A stretch of 64,000 nucleotides of DNA from Viola odorata (taxonomy: Eukaryota > Streptophyta > Magnoliopsida > Malpighiales > Violaceae): the NCBI GenBank assembly GCA_963691705.1, contig OY829537.1:73553352-73617351 (forward strand), written 5' to 3'. Below, one piece after another: positions 1 through 11,207 of the stretch; the first letter of the stretch is position 1, and the number at the start of each line of letters is the position of its first letter. The translations under genes and the position numbers were made by a program. The notes under the pieces are model-generated. The model did no database searches. It was not told the DNA's origin and saw nothing but the letters and a program-made list of their open reading frames with translations.

Positions 1-500
1 ACTATTATGAACAATGTTTCTAAAACGATACTGAAACAACGAATAAAAGAAGTACCATTACCACAAATTTTAATAGAGCTTTTGGCCATCAACACTACAT
101 CAACTCCTTAGAAGATCTCTTTGGCTCATAGCAACACAAATGGGGTCAGGTTGGATATCTTGGCATGAGAAAATACTACAATTAACACAAATGAAAATTA
201 TAACAGTATCAACAAGAAACGTCAAAACTTCAATAGCTATAGGATCCAACATGTTTAAATCTTTAGTTAAATTTGTGCTAATGCTAGAGAGTTTGAAGGA
301 CAATATAGAAGAGTGGTGAAATAGGAAGTCCATCCTCCAGCAAAGGCTGCACTCCCAACAACGCAATCTAGAAGTATGTTACCTACTGTGATGAATGCCT
401 CAAAATCGCTCGGTTCAACTCTTAAGTAAGCAAATGACACACGTACTGCGGGAATTTCAATTGCAAATTTTGTATAGCAGAAGACACATAACATTACTGA
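1..500 (-). pseudogene. Unrecognised membrane-protein-like coding fragment
   Basis: Read on the minus strand, a possible 3' splice site (tttcag) near 495 is followed by about 75 coding-like codons with a hydrophobic, glycine-rich segment (AFAGGWTSYFTT). The reading then jumps frame near 300 and continues to about 100 through another hydrophobic stretch ending MSQRDLL. The two frames together look like one decayed exon of a membrane protein rather than random ORFs, but I do not recognise the family. A frameshift separates the parts and no start codon or promoter is apparent. It lies just downstream of the hAT transposase relic and may be unrelated host sequence. Confidence 0.3.
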
Positions 501-964
501 AATTCATTAAACAACATAGGATAAGATAATGGCAGGAATAGGGACACGAACATGAATACAATTACTTAATTTAGACAAATGAATAGACTGTAAATTTAAG
601 TGATTGAGCTCTATGCGAAAAAACAAATTTAAGTAATTGAGCTCCATGAGAGAGAGCAGGACTAAATGGAAAAAAGTAAGGAAAGATTACTTATGGCTAG
701 GCCTGGGCATTGGACGAGTCGGGCGGGCTTTTAAGCCCTTGTACCGGGCTTAGATATTTTTTTCAAAAATCCAAGCTCAGCTCAACCCCAAGAGGGGGCC
801 AGGCCGGGCTTAGCCCTCATAGGTTTTCAAGCTTTTGGGTTTTTTTTTTTTTTACAAGTTGAGCTGGACAAACTTTTTTGAAGAATAAAACTGCTGCATT
901 TTTTTTTGTTGCATAAAATTTGCTATTGCAATTGTCCACCACCAAGAACAAAAAGTAAGAGAAG
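501..964. other. Non-coding, AT-rich; partial hAT-like terminus
   Basis: No gene is seen. Around 702-870 a GC-rich stretch (gcctgggcattggacgagtcg, then repeated 'gggctt' and 'aagccc' words) resembles the self-complementary ends of non-autonomous hAT elements. I could not find a matching opposite end or a target duplication. Confidence 0.35.
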
Positions 965-966
965 TA

Positions 967-1226
967 CTCCCTTCGGTCCCAATACAATGTCGTTTTAACT
1001 TTTATTTTTACTGTTTCGGCACGTATCTTAAAACGGCTGGTACACTCACTATTTGAGACAATTTTGCCCCTAATTTTTTCTGGGAAGTACGTTAAGGATT
1101 AACGTACGTTCACAAAAAAATTCGGAATTTTTTGGGGTCAAATAGTGCCTCATCCGACCTCCTCGATATGCGTTCCCTACTGAATATTGGGATGCGAGGA
1201 AGACATTCTTTTGAGACTGGAGGGAG
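967..1226. mobile_element. Stowaway-type MITE (Tc1/mariner superfamily)
   Basis: A 260-bp element bounded by TA on both sides (965-966 and 1227-1228). The left end reads CTCCCTTCGGTCCC. The reverse complement of the right end reads CTCCCTCCAGTCTC. The CTCCCTCCGTCC-like terminal repeat, TA target duplication and short size are the hallmarks of plant Stowaway MITEs. It has no coding capacity. Confidence 0.78.
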
Positions 1227-1417
1227 TAATATTCATTCAACTCAGAAAAATTATATCGACAACCATTAGAGATAAAAATCTTGATTATGCTTTTTCTACT
1301 GTTCTTATTGAACAAAAAAATAGAAAACTCTATCAACAGAATTCAATTCACAATATCAAGTGCACACCTGAGCAAACAAAAATAACAGAAAACCCATCAT
1401 CATATCAATAAACTCAA

Positions 1418-2505
1418 TTAAGGAGTAACAAACCCTTGCTCCATGTCTTCATCACTAGAAGAATCATCAACATCATTATCAATTGGATCACCAATACAAA
1501 TAAGACTCGAACTTCCTGTCAACACAAAAAAGAAAAATAGCATTGATTAATGATAAATATATTCTAGCCATAATAAAAAAACAAATTAAATATATTTGAT
1601 AATTATGAAGAGTTACCTTTCACGAAACCTTTTGCATGCATCCAATCTTCGAAACACACCAAAACTTCAATTGTATTAGATTTCAATGAACTCCTACTAG
1701 GATTGATGACTATTTTCCCAATACTAAAGGCTAATTCTGATGCAACTGTGGAGATAGTTATGGTAAAAAGATCGCGAGGAATCACTACAAGTTATAGATA
1801 CCTTCTCGATTCCTTGCTCCAATAGTCCAAAACATCAAAGTCACTAGTGAATTGAATACATCTCTCTCTTAAGTATCCATCCAATTCAGATTGATCACTA
1901 GTTTCACCATCTTAATAAAAAACAACAACATCATCTTCTTCACCAAAATGAGCACCTACACCGTGGTATACCTTATACTTGAAGCAATAAAAATCCCATC
2001 ATCCGATGAAATGGCTCTCTCCTTATACTCACGAATTAAAGCTTGGAGTGTTGTCATAGTCTTACTAATTTTCCCATTAACCTTCTCACTATCATAGATT
2101 TTTTCCAAACAAAACTTCACATAAGCCATCTTAAATTTAGGATCAAAAATCGCAGCACATGATAGTAACAAATTATAATCACTCAAATATTTGTCAAATT
2201 TTTTAATCATCTCATTCACCATTTCACATTCAACAATGAAACAAGGTAAACTACCTTTTGTTTCCAAGAAACGATTCTGAATCCTCCATACACCTCTAAA
2301 ATATATGTTAGATGTGGGGTATTTGTGGCAGAAAATGCATTAGTCACATCATAAAACACATTTAAGAATTGATAAAGTTGACTCAATCTATCTCACTCCT
2401 CTAAAGAAAGTTTGAACTTAAAGTCATCCTCCCTCTCTACATAATGAATAATGATATCTTTGTAATAAAAAGCATGATCAAGCATTAAATAAGTTGAATT
2501 CCACC
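1418..2505 (-). pseudogene. hAT transposase relic, C-terminal part
   Basis: Minus-strand remnant of a BED-finger/RICESLEEPER-type hAT transposase. It reads leftward from 2505 (interrupted by the hAT insertion there) through the segment before the hAT-like RNase-H-fold domain, with recognisable words AAIFDPKFKMAY near 2150, then the C-terminal dimerisation domain at 1785-1610 (STVASELAFS, IEVLVCFEDWM). An intron is likely: donor AAAG/GTAACT near 1615 and acceptor GTTGACAG near 1525. The last exon is acidic and serine-rich (SSSDEDMEQ) and ends at a stop at 1418-1420. Stops and frameshifts interrupt the middle, so it is inactive. The upstream part continues at 12763-13100 beyond the nested insertion. 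Confidence 0.85.
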
Positions 2506-2859
2506 TAGTGGCGGAGCTAGCCTTCGATGCTTGAGGGGGGGGCGAGATTAAAAAAAATTATCTGTAAAATATGAACATTTTCTAAGCTATGTCAACTAAT
2601 GTAGACAATTAATCATCGATTTTTTCTGTCATTGATGTATTAATAAATAAGCTTTATAAACTAATGTTGTTTATGGGTTTAGGTCTTCACATCCATATCC
2701 CAGACAAATATGCCTTCATAGAGGTCGATTAATGGTAAGTGTATCATGTCGGCATAGGAAACAGGAACATTGTAATTTTATAGTTTGATGGTAAAGTTTC
2801 AATATCAAATGGATGGAATTTGTGCAATGCAACAATGGAAAAAGAAATGTCAAACACGC

Positions 2860-2900
2860 CTCTTGATTGATGTCAATTCCAATCTCATCAAGAACCTAGG
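2860..2900 (-). pseudogene. VPS2/CHMP2-like exon, 3' part (beyond Gypsy insertion)
   Basis: Continuation of the exon at 9615-9818 on the other side of the Gypsy element. Starting inside the CTAGG target duplication and reading minus, the frame gives a stop (CAG to TAG for Gln), then VLDEIGIDINQE, matching the end of the conserved alpha-helical part of plant VPS2-type ESCRT-III subunits. Similarity stops at 2860, where unrelated sequence begins. Positions 2896-2900 are the target duplication copy. Confidence 0.8.
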
Positions 2901-3831
2901 TGATGCGAACCCTAGTACGTATCGCACGCACACCGCACCTTCACGCGTGCCCTTGTCGCCCCTTGGCCCGATGAGGCGCCAACACAGCAAGCGCCTGTCC
3001 AGCCAGCTTTCTTTGTTCCTACATGATGAGATTCAATGCGAGGCTACGCTGGATGAGTCAGCACTACGTGTGCACATGCCGCGCTTAGTGACGCTGCTGG
3101 TCGCGCCCAGCGCGCACGCTAGCGCCCACGTAACGGACATCCGAGCCAAGTCAGACTTGGGAAATATTTGCCGAGCTCCAGCCGAGGTACAAGATAGCTT
3201 CAAGGGTCTAGAAGAGGCTACTGGAGTTTCAAGTCAAACGCCCGACGCGTTTGGGAGAATGGCCGAGCGGGTTAACGCATGCGCAAGTCCTAGCGCACCA
3301 AGGACTTCGACTTGAGGAAGGACGCACATTGCGCAATTCTACCGTGCGTAGGATTGCTTGGGTCTACTAATACTCTTAGTACTAGTATTATAATTAATTA
3401 TTTCAGCTTTTGTTCAAGTCGAATTCTTGTATAGATAGAAGTTCTAGTTCTCGTAGGATTTGTATTTCTTGCGTCTATTTAAGGCAGCCGCTTGGCTTAA
3501 TAAAATTAGACTTTTTTTTGCCAAATTCTTGAGTTAAATTTAAGTCTCGCAGAACCTTGAATCCTTTGAGTCCGAACGCTCGAAGAACCACTCAAGTAAA
3601 TCAAAAGTTCACCCCCCATTATTCGATTGCCTAGGTTGCTAACCAAATTGCTGGTTAGAGGGTTAGGAGTTCGATCAAGATCCTCATTCGCATAGCTGGA
3701 TTGGCTAGGCATCACGACTTAGCAGGGTCAGCGCACGTTTGGGTTCAATTCAAAGTATTTCCGCACGAAGTCCATCCTTGAACAACGATCGCAATAGGAG
3801 CATCGATCCAAGCCTAGCAAGGATCGTATCA
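2901..3831 (+). repeat. 5' LTR of Gypsy element
   Basis: A 931-bp direct repeat of 8691-9614. A TATA-like 'tatttaaggcag' motif near 3477 and 'aataaaatta' just after it suit a promoter and polyadenylation region. Small ORFs here are repeated in the other LTR and are not genes. Confidence 0.93.
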
Positions 3832-4014
3832 GTTAGTAGTGGAGCGAAGGCTGTTCAAGCTTGGTAATTTTAATTTCTTTCTTTTATTTCGATACATTCT
3901 TGAGTCGATTTACTCTAGTCCGGAGCTAAATCACCCTTCATCCATCTAGTTGTATTTTCGTTTTATATAGAGTCAAAAATAAATAAAAAAAAAAATCAAA
4001 AAGAAAAAGATAGA

Positions 4015-5529
4015 ATGTCTCAAGATTCAGGAAACAAAAGTATCAAGGAAACCGAAGGAAAGGCCGAAGAGAACGACATGACTACCCGAGATCTCCTTCT
4101 CCAACTCTTAGCCCGAATGGACAAGATGTAAGCATGCAACAACCCTAAGTCGGAGGAGCCATCGGATGAGAAGAAGAAGGCAACAACCACGCCCCACATG
4201 ACCCAAGTCCTAAAACCACAACGCGCAGCTCACCTCTATGACATGGGACCAAAGGAAGACAAGCCGGGTCTGTTTACTGATTTACCCGAAGGTTTTGCTG
4301 GCGAGGGGAATGAAGACCGTCATTTTGTGTTGCTTGGGAATAATGAGGAGCAGCGGCGCACGCCCACGCAAGCCCAGTGCATCAATACGGAGCGCCTAGC
4401 GCGTCGAGCGCATAGACGAATGGAGCGTGAGCTCGACTATGACGAGCAGTGGCACCTAGCGCCCCGTATGCATTAGAATGATGCGTATGACGAAGATGAA
4501 CATGAGTTCTTTAGGCGCGACCGACCTAATGAGCGGCGGCATAGAGGAGAAGATCGAGTTGATGCTAATCTGAGTAGCATCAAGCTCAAAATTCCACCGT
4601 TTGATGGCAAGGACGACCCCGATGCATACTTTATTTGGGAGTAGAAGATTGAATCGATCTTTTTACTCCACAATTATTCTGAAGAAAAGAAGATCCGCTT
4701 AGCAGCTGTTGAATTCAATGGCTATGCCATACATTGGTGGGAACAACTTCAGAAGCTCAAGCGTCGAGCGAATGCTCCACCCGTTCGGACATAAGAAGAG
4801 ATGAAGCGAGAGATGAGGAGGCGCTTCATCCCAACGTATTTTCAGTGGGACCTTTATCAGCGATTGCAAGCTATGTCCCAAGGGACTCAGTCAGTAAGCG
4901 AGTACTTCAATGAGCTAGAGATTGTGCTAGTAAGAGCACAGATTGAAGAAGAGGAAGAGGCTACAATGGCGTGCTTCTTTAATGGCTTAAACCGTGATAT
5001 TGCCAACAAGTTGGAGCTGGTGCACTATGGGTCCTTAGAAGAGATGCTGCACATGGCCATCAAGATAGAGAGGCAGACCAAGGCTAGAGCCACCTACTCT
5101 AATTCGGGTTTAGTTGCGACTAAGGCACAAGAATGGAAGAAGTCGCAATGGAGCAAGGAAGACAAAGGGGTCCGTGCACTGCCTAAAGTCTTGCCATATG
5201 ATTACAAGGGTCCCAGTAGCGGCACCAATCCTTCTAAGCCACACAATAGCAGTGCCAACACAGCTTCGAACATGCCCTCTACTAAAGATATAGTATGCTT
5301 CAAGTGCTCGGGACAGGGACACAAGTAGTCTGAATGCCCTAACAAGCGTTTCCTCTTAATACGCGAGGATGGTGAGCTAGCATCCGACGATGAGCAAGAG
5401 ATTGAAAGGGACGATGAAGGCACTAACGAGGACAGTGACTCAGATGAGGTTGTGATCAACTCATTGTCCTTAGTGACGAGGCGCAGTCTTAGCGCGCAAG
5501 TCAAAGAAGAGGCGCATGGAGATGAGTAG
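4015..5529 (+). pseudogene. gag of Gypsy element, with stops
   Basis: The frame opens at ATG 4015 (MSQDSGNK) and is broken by stops near 4129, 4474, 4642, 4792, 5326 and 5527, all in one frame. The retrotransposon gag domain is clear at about 4800-5090 (FIPTYFQWDLYQRL, SVSEYFNEL, CFFNGLNRDIANKLEL). It is followed by a CCHC zinc knuckle near 5296 (CFKCSGQGHK, then a stop where the family has a residue, then ECPNK). Gag normally assembles virus-like particles and packages RNA; this copy cannot make a full protein. Confidence 0.9.
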
Positions 5530-7560
5530 CGGGAAAACTTGTTTTACACCCGTTGCGTTGTCAACAAAACAAGTTGCTCCATGATCATAGACAACGGGAG
5601 TTACACTAATTGTGTGAGCACAATGTTAGCTCAGAAGTTGGGACTGACTACCATACGCCATCCAAGGCCATATTCACTACAGTGGATGAATAATGGCAGC
5701 GCCATTAAAGTGAGCCAGCAAGCACTCGTCTCATTCGCAATTGAGAGGTACAAGGATGAGATCCTTTGCGACGTAGTGCCTATGCATGCGAGTCATATTC
5801 TGTTGGGACGACCGTGGCAATTTGATAGATCAGCCGTACATGATGGCCGAACCAATAAGTACAAGCTAGTCAAAGACGGCAAGAAATACTCCCTTGCGCC
5901 TTTGACTCTAGAACAAGTGTTCGAAGATGAACAATGGCTCAAGAAAGCCCATGCCGAGTGGGAAATTGCTAAGAAGCTCAAGGAAAGCGAAGAAGAAGAC
6001 AAGATTAGCCCAAGCGAAGTGAAGATTGGCGGAAAGAAGACAAGTCTCTACGCCAAAGGGAAGGATCTTCGGCGAGCACTTACCATGCGCAATTCTAATT
6101 GCGAACCAAGTAAGCCTTTGATTCTACTTTGCTTCAAGCCCTACTGTCTCTCTTCTTCTTCATCTACAAATTCTGCCCTACCTATTATTTCCGAGTTATT
6201 GGATGAATTTGTGGATGTATTACCCGACGAGATGCCCGCGGGTTTGCCTCCAATTCGAGGGATCGAGCACCAAATAGATTTTGTTCCAGGCTCCACAATT
6301 CCGAATCGGCCAGCTTATAGAAGTAATCCCGAAGAAACAAAAGAGTTACAGCGGCAAGTGGATGACTTATTAAGCCGTGGGTATGTGCGAGAAAGTCTTT
6401 CCCCTTGCACCGTACCTGTTATCTTTGTGCCTAAAAAGGATGGTACATGGCGAATGTGTGTGGACTGTAGGGCTGTGAACAAGATCACAATAAAGTATTG
6501 ACATCCTATTCCGAGGCTAGATGACATGTTAGACGAATTGAGTGGCAGCCAAATCTTCTCGAAGATAGATCATATGAGCGGCTACCATCAAATCCGAATG
6601 AAGGAAGGGGACGAATGGAAGACAACGTTTAAGACCAAGCACGGTCTTTACGAGTGGATGGTCATGCCTTTCGGCTTGACAAACACACCAAGCACATTCA
6701 TGAGGCTTATGAACCATGTGCTATAGCGGTTCATTGGCAAGTTCGTAGTGGTGTACTTTGACGACATCCTCGTTTATAGCAGGTCACTTGAAGAACATGA
6801 CGCGCACCTACGCCAAGTGTTCTTAACCCTACGCGAGCAACAGTTATATGCTAAGGCGAGTAAGTGCTCATTCGCGCTTAAGCAAGTCAGTTTTCTAGGG
6901 TTCATTGTAAGTGTGGAAGGCGTCAAGGTCGATGAAGAAAAGATCAAAGCCATTAAGGAGTGGCCTACGCCAAAGAACGTGAGTGACATACGTTCGTTCC
7001 ATGGCTTAGCGGACTTTTATAGACGCTTTGTCAAGGATTTCAGCACTGTAGCAGCACCTTTGAACGAATTGACCAAGAAGGGAGTGCCCTTCACATGGGA
7101 GCAGCCGCAGGAACAAGCGTTTCAAACGCTTAAAGAGAGACTATGCACCGCGCCTGTTTTAGCATTGCCTAATTTCGAAAAGGCTTTTGAAGTGGAATGC
7201 GATGCAAGTGGCATTGACATTGGAGCGGTTCTGATGCAAAAGAAGAGGTCGATTGCGTTCTTTAGCGAGAAATTAAAAGATGCACAACTTCGGTATCCCA
7301 CTTATGACAAGGAACTGTATGCGCTCGTACGCGCCTTAGAGGTTTGGCAACACTATCTTATGCCGCGAGAGTTCCTAGTGCACACCGATCACCTTAGCTT
7401 GAAATATTTGAAGGGACAAGGGAAATTGAACAAGAGGCACGCCACATGGATGGAATTCATAGAAGCATTCCTATACCACATCCAGTATAAGCAAGGAAAG
7501 GAGAATATCGTAGCCGACGCCTTGTCTAGATGGTATGCCCTCATCTCTTCTCTTAGTGCG
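5530..7560 (+). pseudogene. Protease-RT-RNase H part of Gypsy pol
   Basis: Same frame as gag. The protease active site reads IIDNGSYTNC near 5587, with Asn where D-S/T-G is expected. RT begins about 6200 and includes [31 protein letters not shown] and the catalytic YFDD near 6757. RNase H at about 7180-7520 has [27 protein letters not shown] and ADALSR. Two in-frame stops (TGA 6499-6501 for Arg, TAG 6724-6726 for Gln) and the altered protease motif show it is inactive. No frameshift is seen up to 7914. Confidence 0.93.
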
Positions 7561-8690
7561 AGACTTCTCGGCTTTGCGCACATAATTTCTCTCTACCCTC
7601 TTGATTCTGATTTTAGAGAGATATACTCAACTTGCGCAACGACACATGGGTCTAAATATTATCAGCATGATGGATATCTGTTTAAGCATAAGAGGTTGTG
7701 CATTCCGCATTGTTCTATGCTAGAATTATTGGTCTTAGAGTCGCATAGTGGTGGACTTATGGGACACTTTGGAGTTACGAAGACCCTTGAGATATTAAAA
7801 GGGCATTTTTATTGGCCACATATGAAAAGGGACGTGATATGCATTGTGTCTCGGTGTATTACATCTCGCAAGGGCAAATCGAAGGTTGCAAGCCACGGTG
7901 AGTATTGTAAGTGACCGAGACAGGCTACATCGCCAACTTATTTTTCAAGGAAATCGTGTGCTTACATGGGATGCCCGCAAGCATTGTAAGTGACCGAGAC
8001 AGGAAATTTCTTGGCCATTTTTGGCGAGTGTTATGGCGACGTTTGGGGACTAAGATACTCTTTTCGACTTCTTGCCATCCTCAAACTAACGGACAAACAG
8101 AAGTAGTAAACCGCACAGTCGGGTCCTTATTGAGAGCATTGGTAGGCAAACATGTGACCAAGTGGGATGATCAACTACCCTTTATGGAATTTGCCTACAA
8201 TCGAGCCACGCATTCTAGCACTGGTTTTTCACCTTTCGAGATAGTCTACGGCTTCAATCCTTTGACGCCGCTGGACTTAGCGCCTTTACCTTTGCAAGAT
8301 GCCGTGAGTTTAGATGGAGACGCAAAGGCAGCAGCGGTGAAAAAGATTCATGAGCAGACCAAGAAAAATATAAAGATGAATGAACGCTTGGCCCGCAAGA
8401 AAAATCAAGGAAGAGCGACCGCATCCTTCAAAGTAGGCGACTGGGTTTGGCTACATTTAAGGAAGGAAAGATTTCCAGCCTTGAGGAGTCACAAAATTTC
8501 CGCAAGAGGAGATGGCTCATTTTTTTATCGTGGAGAAAATCAATAATAATGCCTATGTCCTTGACCTTCCTAGCGACTATGGATCCGTAAGTACTACCTT
8601 CAACATCTCTGATTTAAGTTTGTGTGATTGGGTGGAAGATGATGAGGAAGACACGAATTCGAGGACGAATCCTCTTGAAGAGGGAGGGAC
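7561..8690 (+). pseudogene. Integrase of Gypsy element, core deleted
   Basis: An H2C2-like zinc-binding region ([16 protein letters not shown], then a degraded CITSRK) is followed by an abrupt frame change at about 7905-7925. There the region carrying the first catalytic Asp has been lost. The core resumes with IVSDRDRKFLGHF, HPQTNGQTEVVNRT (around the second catalytic positions) and FEIVYGFNPLTPLDL. The C-terminal domain has GDWVWLHLRKERFP and a frame slip near 8512 (GDGSFF to FFIVEKINNNAYVLDLP). A 21-bp direct repeat, 7904-7924 and 7983-8003, marks the deletion site. Confidence 0.88.
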
Positions 8691-9614
8691 TGATGCGAAC
8701 CCTAGTATGCATCGCACGCACACCGCACCTTCACGCGTGCCCTTGCCGCCCCTTGGCCCGATGGCGTGCCAACACAGCAAGTGCCTGTCCAGCCAACTTT
8801 CTTTTTTCCTACATGACGAGATTCAGTGCGAGGCTACGCTGGATGAGTCATCACTACGCGTGCACACGCCGCGCTTAGTGCGTTGCTGGTCGCGCCCAGC
8901 GCGCACGCTAGCGCCCACATAACGGACATCCGAGCAACTTGGGAAATATTTGCCGAGCTCCAGCCGAGTTACAAGATAACTTCAAGGGTCTAGAAGAGGC
9001 TACTGGAGTTTCAAGTCAAACGCCTGACGCGTTTGGGAGAATGGCCGAGCGGGTCAACGCATGCGCAAATCCTAACGCACCAAGGACTTCGACTTGAGGA
9101 AGGACGCGCATTGCGCAATTCTACCGTGCATAGGATTGCTTGGGTCTACTAATACTCTTAGTACTAGTATTATAATTAATTATTTCAGCTTTTGTTCAAG
9201 TCGAATTCTTGTATAGATAGAAGTTTTAGTTATCGTAGGATTTGTATTTCTTGTGCCTATTTAAGGCAGCCGCTTGGCTTAATAAAATTAGACTTTTTTT
9301 TTCCAAATTCCTGAGTTAAATTTAAGTCTCGCAGAACCTTGAATCCTTTGAGTCCGAACGCTCGAAGAACCACTCAAGTAAATCGAAAGTTCACCCCCCC
9401 ATTGTTCGATTGCCTAGGTTGCTAACCAAATTGCTGGTTAGAGGGTTAGGAGTTCAATCAAGATCCTCATTCGCGTAGCTGGGTTGGCTAGGCATCACGA
9501 CTTAGCAGGGTCAGTGCACGTTTGGGTTCAATTCAAAGTATTTTCGCACGAAGTCCATCCTTGAACAACGATTGCAATAGGAGCATCGATCCAAGCCTAG
9601 CAAGGATCGTATCA
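8691..9614 (+). repeat. 3' LTR of Gypsy element
   Basis: A 924-bp repeat of 2901-3831 with scattered substitutions and small indels (for example 'ccaagtcagacttggg' reduced to 'caacttggg' near 8933). It ends at TCA 9612-9614, followed by CTAGG. Confidence 0.93.
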
Positions 9615-9818
9615 CTAGGTCACTAGTTCTTTTGTTTCTTCCTCTTCCTCATCCCCTTCTAAGGCATCATCAATAGCATCTCCCATCACCTCAGTTACCA
9701 TTTCCATCTTCTCATTCTGCCTCTCAAATTCTTGCATAATTTTCTACAGTGAAGGTAGATTCATCTGTCTATTCATCTGGCCCATTGCCTCTCCCATAGC
9801 TTGGGTTGAATTCAATGT
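9615..9818 (-). pseudogene. VPS2/CHMP2-like (ESCRT-III) captured exon, 5' part
   Basis: On the minus strand a 3' splice site (ataatttcag, ending 9819) opens an exon encoding MGQMNRQMNLPSL, a stop (CAG to TAG), IMQEFERQNEKMEM, EVMGDAIDDALEG and EEEEETKELV. This is the conserved central helix and acidic linker of plant VPS2-type charged multivesicular body proteins, which form ESCRT-III filaments on endosomes. The exon runs into the Gypsy target duplication at 9615 and continues at 2900-2860. Only this exon and adjoining intron are recognisable, and two nonsense mutations exclude function. It lies inside the hAT element at 2506-12753, so it is a captured fragment rather than the resident gene. 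Confidence 0.85.
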
Positions 9819-11199
9819 CTGAAATTATATTAAAATATCTATATCTTCATATTATTATGGCATAAAAAAAGGAAGGATGCAAGTAAAGAGTTAAGAGTTG
9901 ATAGGTCGAAAACAAAAGATCAAAAAAATCCATCTGCTCTAGTTGGATGAACTAAAAGTTCATCAAGCCCTGTAGTGCAATAGTTTCTGCAGTTAATACA
10001 CATCCTTTTGTGGTTCTTTATCCTCTTTATTGTAATTTGGTTCCACAGGCAAGGAAACTAAGACAAACCAAAACTAAAAAAAATAACTTGAAACATGCTC
10101 ATCAATTTGAATAAGTATCTAAAGACTTACAATTCTAAGACAAGCCCCACCAGGAGTTGAAGTATTCAACTTGTAATTTTACTACACAAGAACATCAACA
10201 TCACAAAAGAGATGCCAATAAGTGTTCTATCATAATGGCATTCTAGTATCCCCACCCCTCAATTTAAAAATGTTAACTTTAGAGTTCATCGGGAGGACCT
10301 CCGCACTTTGGGTGCAGACCGTCAAACCTAAGACCAAACTTGTTTCGCTTATACTGACCCCGAACAACACAAAATCACATTTTTCTCAAATCAACTACAA
10401 AACTATACAGAAACAAAACCCAACTAAAAGCTTCCAGCTACTGTTTCTCAATGCCATCACAAAACAAACATTCTGAAAGAACAATCACAAGCATCCTGTA
10501 CATGCATTATCGCAACAATAATAATTTAATAAAAAATAAGTGCCCAAGAAGCAAAACATACTTGAATTCTGAGAGACACGCCCTAGAGCCGAGACTTCAA
10601 CTTATAAAACTTTTCAATTTCTCAGTCTCCGCCACAGTCTCAAAGGGACAAAATCTGAAGAAAAAGGCAGCAACGTTTTCTTATAAGAGATCAAAATCCT
10701 CATATAAGAGATCTAGCTATGCTAGAAAAGAAGTCAGTAATTCGTATGGGTTTTTATTCGAACACCTTATTCACAAAACAAGATAGAAGGAAGTCTCTTA
10801 CATTAATGTACATTTTCCCCCTAAATTAAGAATATATTATATGTCAACACCCCACCAACAGAAATTGTAATAGATAAACGAATAAATAACACATCAAAAT
10901 AAGAATTTTCAAGAAGCACTTACCTTTGATATGACGAAACCGTGTAATTCTAGAAAGAAACTTAAAGTGTAAAATATTAAGAAACCCAAGTTGTTCTCCA
11001 AGAAGATATGATGCAATTCAAAAAAAATCCTAATTAAACTTACCCTTCTACATGAACAGAGGCGAAATTGATTTCCTCTTCAAGCTCTCCCTGTTAGTAG
11101 GTATAAAGAAGATTTTTTGAGAATGAAACGATTGGGGAACGAAGGGATTAAGAGGTTGTTTGCTTAGGGTTTCGAGAATAAAAGGATTAGGAAATAGGA
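9819..11199. other. Intron-like DNA inside the hAT element
   Basis: AT-rich sequence upstream (minus sense) of the VPS2 exon. I looked for other VPS2 exons and found none. The open frames at 10222-10786 have no recognisable motif. It is best read as captured intron or element-specific filler. Confidence 0.4.
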
Positions 11200-11207
11200 T
11201 TGAGAAA

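Larger units (their letters stand above)
2901..9614 (+). mobile_element. Ty3/Gypsy LTR retrotransposon, complete but defective
   Basis: The LTRs at 2901-3831 and 8691-9614 both start TGATGCGAAC and end GATCGTATCA. The 5-bp target duplication CTAGG lies at 2896-2900 and 9615-9619. The internal region holds gag, protease, RT, RNase H and integrase in Ty3/Gypsy order. A purine tract (gaagagggaggga, about 8677-8689) precedes the 3' LTR. I could not identify the primer binding site with confidence. From 4015 to 7914 the coding region is one reading frame interrupted only by stop codons. Many are explicable as C-to-T or G-to-A changes (CGA to TGA at 6499, CAG to TAG at 6724, TGG to TAG near 4642). 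I see no chromodomain in the last residues. Confidence 0.95.

Noticed and set aside
2785..3315. 176-codon plus frame across the 5' LTR start
   Set aside because: It joins antisense VPS2/hAT sequence to LTR sequence; the LTR part recurs at 8691 and no protein family is evident.
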